From CAYMCO01 sp964388955 (GTDB taxonomy: Bacteria; Chloroflexota; Anaerolineae; Anaerolineales; E44-bin32), in the NCBI GenBank assembly GCA_964388955.1, contig CAYMCO010000006.1, forward strand, positions 111,095 to 175,094: DNA of 64,000 bases, read 5' to 3'. The translations under genes and the position numbers were made by a program. Below the pieces are notes generated by a model. The model had not been told where the DNA came from, ran no database searches, and was given only the letters and a program-made list of their open reading frames with translations. Shown piece by piece: positions 61,707 through 64,000 of the stretch; the first letter of the stretch is position 1; each line of letters starts with the position of its first letter.

Positions 61707-62170
61707 TTAGGCCTTCTCGATCTCAGGGTTCTCCAGCAGCTCCTGTGAACTCCCGAGTCCGTCGATAGTGGTCGAATCAAGCTGAACATCGCTGCTTTCC
61801 GTACTATCGAGGTTGGGCAAAGCGATAGCCGTCTAATTGGCGATGCCTCCCTCGATGGCCAACCCGTCACAGCCGAGAAACTCGATTGTGGCGCTGATTT
61901 GCTGAAGCATGCGCAGCGTTTCGGGTCCGACGGTCGCCTGATACTCCGACAGGACGAATTCCCCGAGCATAAGCAGGTTGTGCGGCCCAGCCACCGATGT
62001 CATCGAGGATGGGGATCGAATTGGCGACGATGCGCAGCCTGCCGGGGAGTTGGTGTTGAGCCGGAATCCTCAGTGCCTGGTACCGCACGACGGTGCCCGA
62101 ATCGGGCAGGATGACACCGGCCGCCGGAGGATAAAACCGATATGTGATCGCCTTCGGCGGCGGGATCTAC
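61707..62170 (-). pseudogene. Decayed gene relic, unknown family
   Basis: Protein-like stretches occur in sequence but in changing frames: YRFYPPAAGVILPDSGTVV and YQALRIPAQHQLPG, then RLRIVANSIPILDDI, a frameshift near 62000, then LLMLGEFVLSEYQATVG and TLRMLQQISATIEFLGCDG, an in-frame TAG near 61834, and a tail ending LLENPEIEKA at 61707. I do not recognise the family. Confidence 0.5.
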
Positions 62171-62431
62171 AGCCTAACCGGAGGCCGCGCTGAATCGGCG
62201 CCGCCCCCGAAGGATTCGCTGCCGGTTCTGGTGGCGGACACAGAGGAAAAGCACGGCGAGCGCGCACTGCAGAAATGGCTGCGGGCCCGCATCCTGCGAT
62301 AGGATCCGAGCCTCACGGGGCCGCTGCAGGAGGTCGTCGACCTGGTTGAACCCGGCGAGGCGTCCATTCTTGCGGGAGATGCGTCGGGCGCATCCCCCCT
62401 CGAGCAACCGAGCGGCCCTGTCGAATGGTCC
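62144..62431 (+). pseudogene. Second gene relic with in-frame stop, unknown family
   Basis: A plus-strand frame with high GC at third positions reads VIAFGGGIYSLTGGRAESAP and TEEKHGERALQKWLRARILR, meets TAG at 62300-62302, and continues protein-like (LQEVVDLVEPGEASILAGDA) to about 62431. It could instead be a real ORF of 52 residues (GGAGGA upstream of a GTG at 62144). Function unknown. Confidence 0.35.
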
Positions 62432-62449
62432 TCCTCCCGAGGGCGGGAC

Positions 62450-63496
62450 CTACTCCGATGCCGCGCAGCGGAAGCCCAGGCTATTGTGCCAATATCCCGG
62501 GACTGCATGGTAGCGGATGGAGGCCCGGAGCCACCATGTCCCGTTCGCCCACGTCCCGCCGCGCCATACCCGCTGTGGGCCATCCCCGAAGGCCACCTCG
62601 TCGCGGGATCGCAGATCGGGCTCCTCGCGCCCATCCAGCGGATCGTAGGGATAGGGCTGGGGGATGGTGCTCGTCCATTCCCACACGTTCCCGGCCATAT
62701 CCATGACGCCATAGGGGCTGGCCCCGGCGGGGAAACTGCCCACCGGAGCGGTCTCGGCGTAGCCGTCATCGTAGTTCGGGTCGGCATGGGTCTTTGGGCA
62801 GTTCACGTCGCAGAAGTTCGCCCGGTCGCTGGTCACGGGATCGTTTCCCCACGTGTATCGACGGCCATCCGTCCCGCGGGCGGCCTTGGCCCATTCCGCC
62901 TCCGTCGGCAGCCTTCGCCCGGCCCATGCGCAGTAGTCCCGCGCCATGTAGTAGTCGACGTAGATCACCGGGTAATCTGCGTAGTCTGGGTTGTCATAAT
63001 ACGGAAAGCCCATGAAGGTGTCGGGCAGCAGGGGGGCGATGCAGGGGCCCTGCTCGACGCACAGCCGATATTGCGCGTTTGTGATTTCGTACTTGTCGAT
63101 CCAGTAGCCTTCCAGATACACGGTGTTCACCGGGACCTCCGGGGAGGCGACGCCGCCTGCGACGGTCTTTTTCGCATCCTCGTCGTCCGAACCCATGGTG
63201 AACTCCCCGGCCGGGATGTAGATCTGGACCATCCCGTCCTGCTCTGAAATCATCTCCGAGGCCATCGTCGGTGCCACCGTCGCCACCGTAGGCTCTGGGG
63301 AGGGTGTGGCTGTCGCCTCAGGTGTCTCTGTGGCCGGGATGGTGGCGGAGCTGGCAGGGGAGGGGGTAGATCCCCGATTCTCCGGGGTGGCCGTGGTTTC
63401 CGTCTTCTGCGGGGGCCTGGAGGAGCAGGCCGCGATCAGAATCGCGATCGACGCAGCGAGTATCATTATTCTGGGATGAAGCCGAATCTCTTTCAC
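62450..63496 (-). CDS. Formylglycine-generating-enzyme (SUMF1)-family lipoprotein
   Basis: A 348-residue secreted protein. Lipobox IAACS near residue 24, a Thr/Pro/Ser-rich linker to about residue 80, then an FGE-sulfatase fold: IPAGEFTMGSDDEDA, YEITNAQYRLCVE, RRLPTEAEWAKAARG, MDMAGNVWEWTS and RVWRGGTWANG. The paired active-site cysteines of true formylglycine enzymes are not obvious, so it may be a binding or structural variant. GTG start with GAGGATGGGG upstream. Confidence 0.88.
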   Translation of the reverse strand: MKEIRLHPRIMILAASIAILIAACSSRPPQKTETTATPENRGSTPSPASSATIPATETPEATATPSPEPTVATVAPTMASEMISEQDGMVQIYIPAGEFTMGSDDEDAKKTVAGGVASPEVPVNTVYLEGYWIDKYEITNAQYRLCVEQGPCIAPLLPDTFMGFPYYDNPDYADYPVIYVDYYMARDYCAWAGRRLPTEAEWAKAARGTDGRRYTWGNDPVTSDRANFCDVNCPKTHADPNYDDGYAETAPVGSFPAGASPYGVMDMAGNVWEWTSTIPQPYPYDPLDGREEPDLRSRDEVAFGDGPQRVWRGGTWANGTWWLRASIRYHAVPGYWHNSLGFRCAASE

Positions 63497-63815
63497 TGTT
63501 CCCCATCCTCGAAGGGTTTCTTTCTTTGCATCGGAACACGCTGAAGGATGCCGCCTCCAGGGGGCAATCTCATCCCGACGGCGTCCTGCCTTCCCATCTC
63601 GTTCGCATGTTGACTATGGGTTGGGGCGAGGTCAACACCAGGGCGAGGCGATCGGGATGCGCTCTGCAAATCGAGGCGGCGAACGATTCAAGTCTCCGAA
63701 CTCACTCGATCATGGTTTGTCTTCACGACCCGGGTGCCCAATCGAGCCAGCGGTACGAGGATCTGCTTCCCTTTCGCAGACCCTCTATCGGAGTATCAAA
63801 AGGCCCATGGTCAGG
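63497..63815. other. Intergenic stretch
   Basis: 319 bases between the FGE-family gene and tRNA-Cys. It should hold the FGE gene promoter and the 3' end of the tRNA transcript. No gene, clear terminator or repeat was recognised. Confidence 0.3.
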
Positions 63816-63888
<73 letters not shown>

Positions 63889-63946
63889 CTTCTTGAAAAC
63901 TCCACCAGTGCCCTGTGGAACGGCGGGCGCATAGTGGAGTCTGCTG

Positions 63947-64000
<54 letters not shown>

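Overview
The window looks like a chromosomal piece of a Chloroflexota bacterium, probably Anaerolineae-like and largely anaerobic. This is inferred from gene content, not from a marker gene: GC-rich DNA, tight operons with ATGA overlaps, frequent GTG/TTG starts, Thr/Pro-rich lipoproteins, energy-converting and NAD(P)-linked [NiFe] hydrogenases, corrinoid methyl transfer, and families of short intergenic palindromes. No rRNA or CRISPR array is visible. Three tRNA genes are present, one cut by the right edge.

Region 1 (1-17.9 kb, minus strand) is dominated by one hydrogenase supercluster. Reading right to left it runs: pentapeptide-repeat protein, a tiny ORF, ten subunits of a membrane-bound group 4 [NiFe] hydrogenase (NuoJ, K, L, N, A, B, C, D, H and I-like), a HycI-type maturation protease, the four subunits of a soluble group 3b NAD(P)-linked hydrogenase (beta, gamma, delta, alpha), then a receiver-only response regulator and a sensor kinase that runs off the left edge. 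Most junctions overlap by 1-4 bases.

Region 2 (16.2-29.2 kb) is a phosphate-type regulon. Two paralogous OmpR/kinase pairs are divergently transcribed. A GspE-N/Usp-like protein, PstS-PstC-PstA-PstB, a membrane-anchored sulfate-binding-like protein, a Na/Pi symporter and a universal stress protein follow on the plus strand. PhoU is not seen. Three intergenic sites carry GTAAC-like direct repeats at 11-base spacing, the geometry of Pho boxes. One lies upstream of the pentapeptide/hydrogenase unit.

Region 3 (29.5-46.1 kb) holds an LCP-family lipoprotein and a four-gene corrinoid methyltransferase set: reductive activator, corrinoid protein, homocysteine methyltransferase-like protein and methyl-THF:corrinoid methyltransferase-like protein. 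On the minus strand a 2232-residue hybrid kinase, an Hpt protein and a receiver-adenylate cyclase form an apparent phosphorelay, followed by a fused homocysteine methyltransferase/methylene-THF reductase.

Region 4 (46.4-49.5 kb) is a rearranged patch: tRNA-Met, two copies of a repeat-rich segment, a truncated DUF1254 copy, intact DUF1214 and DUF1254 genes, and a decayed 3' half of the tRNA.

Region 5 (49.5-59 kb) is a methylamine/betaine-type catabolic operon: non-pyrrolysine MttB-family methyltransferase, carbon-nitrogen hydrolase, sarcosine-oxidase-like beta, delta, alpha and gamma subunits, another FAD amine oxidoreductase and an MTHFR C-terminal-domain protein. The alpha subunit keeps cysteines for two iron-sulfur clusters, so an electron-transferring dehydrogenase is more likely than an oxidase. 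Methyl groups could pass to corrinoid and tetrahydrofolate, and reducing equivalents could reach the hydrogenases; this link is inference.

Region 6 (59-64 kb) has repeats (palindromes, a 97-base direct repeat, a MITE-like element, a REP-associated transposase remnant), alanine racemase, two decayed gene relics, an FGE-sulfatase-family lipoprotein, tRNA-Cys and a partial tRNA-Gly.
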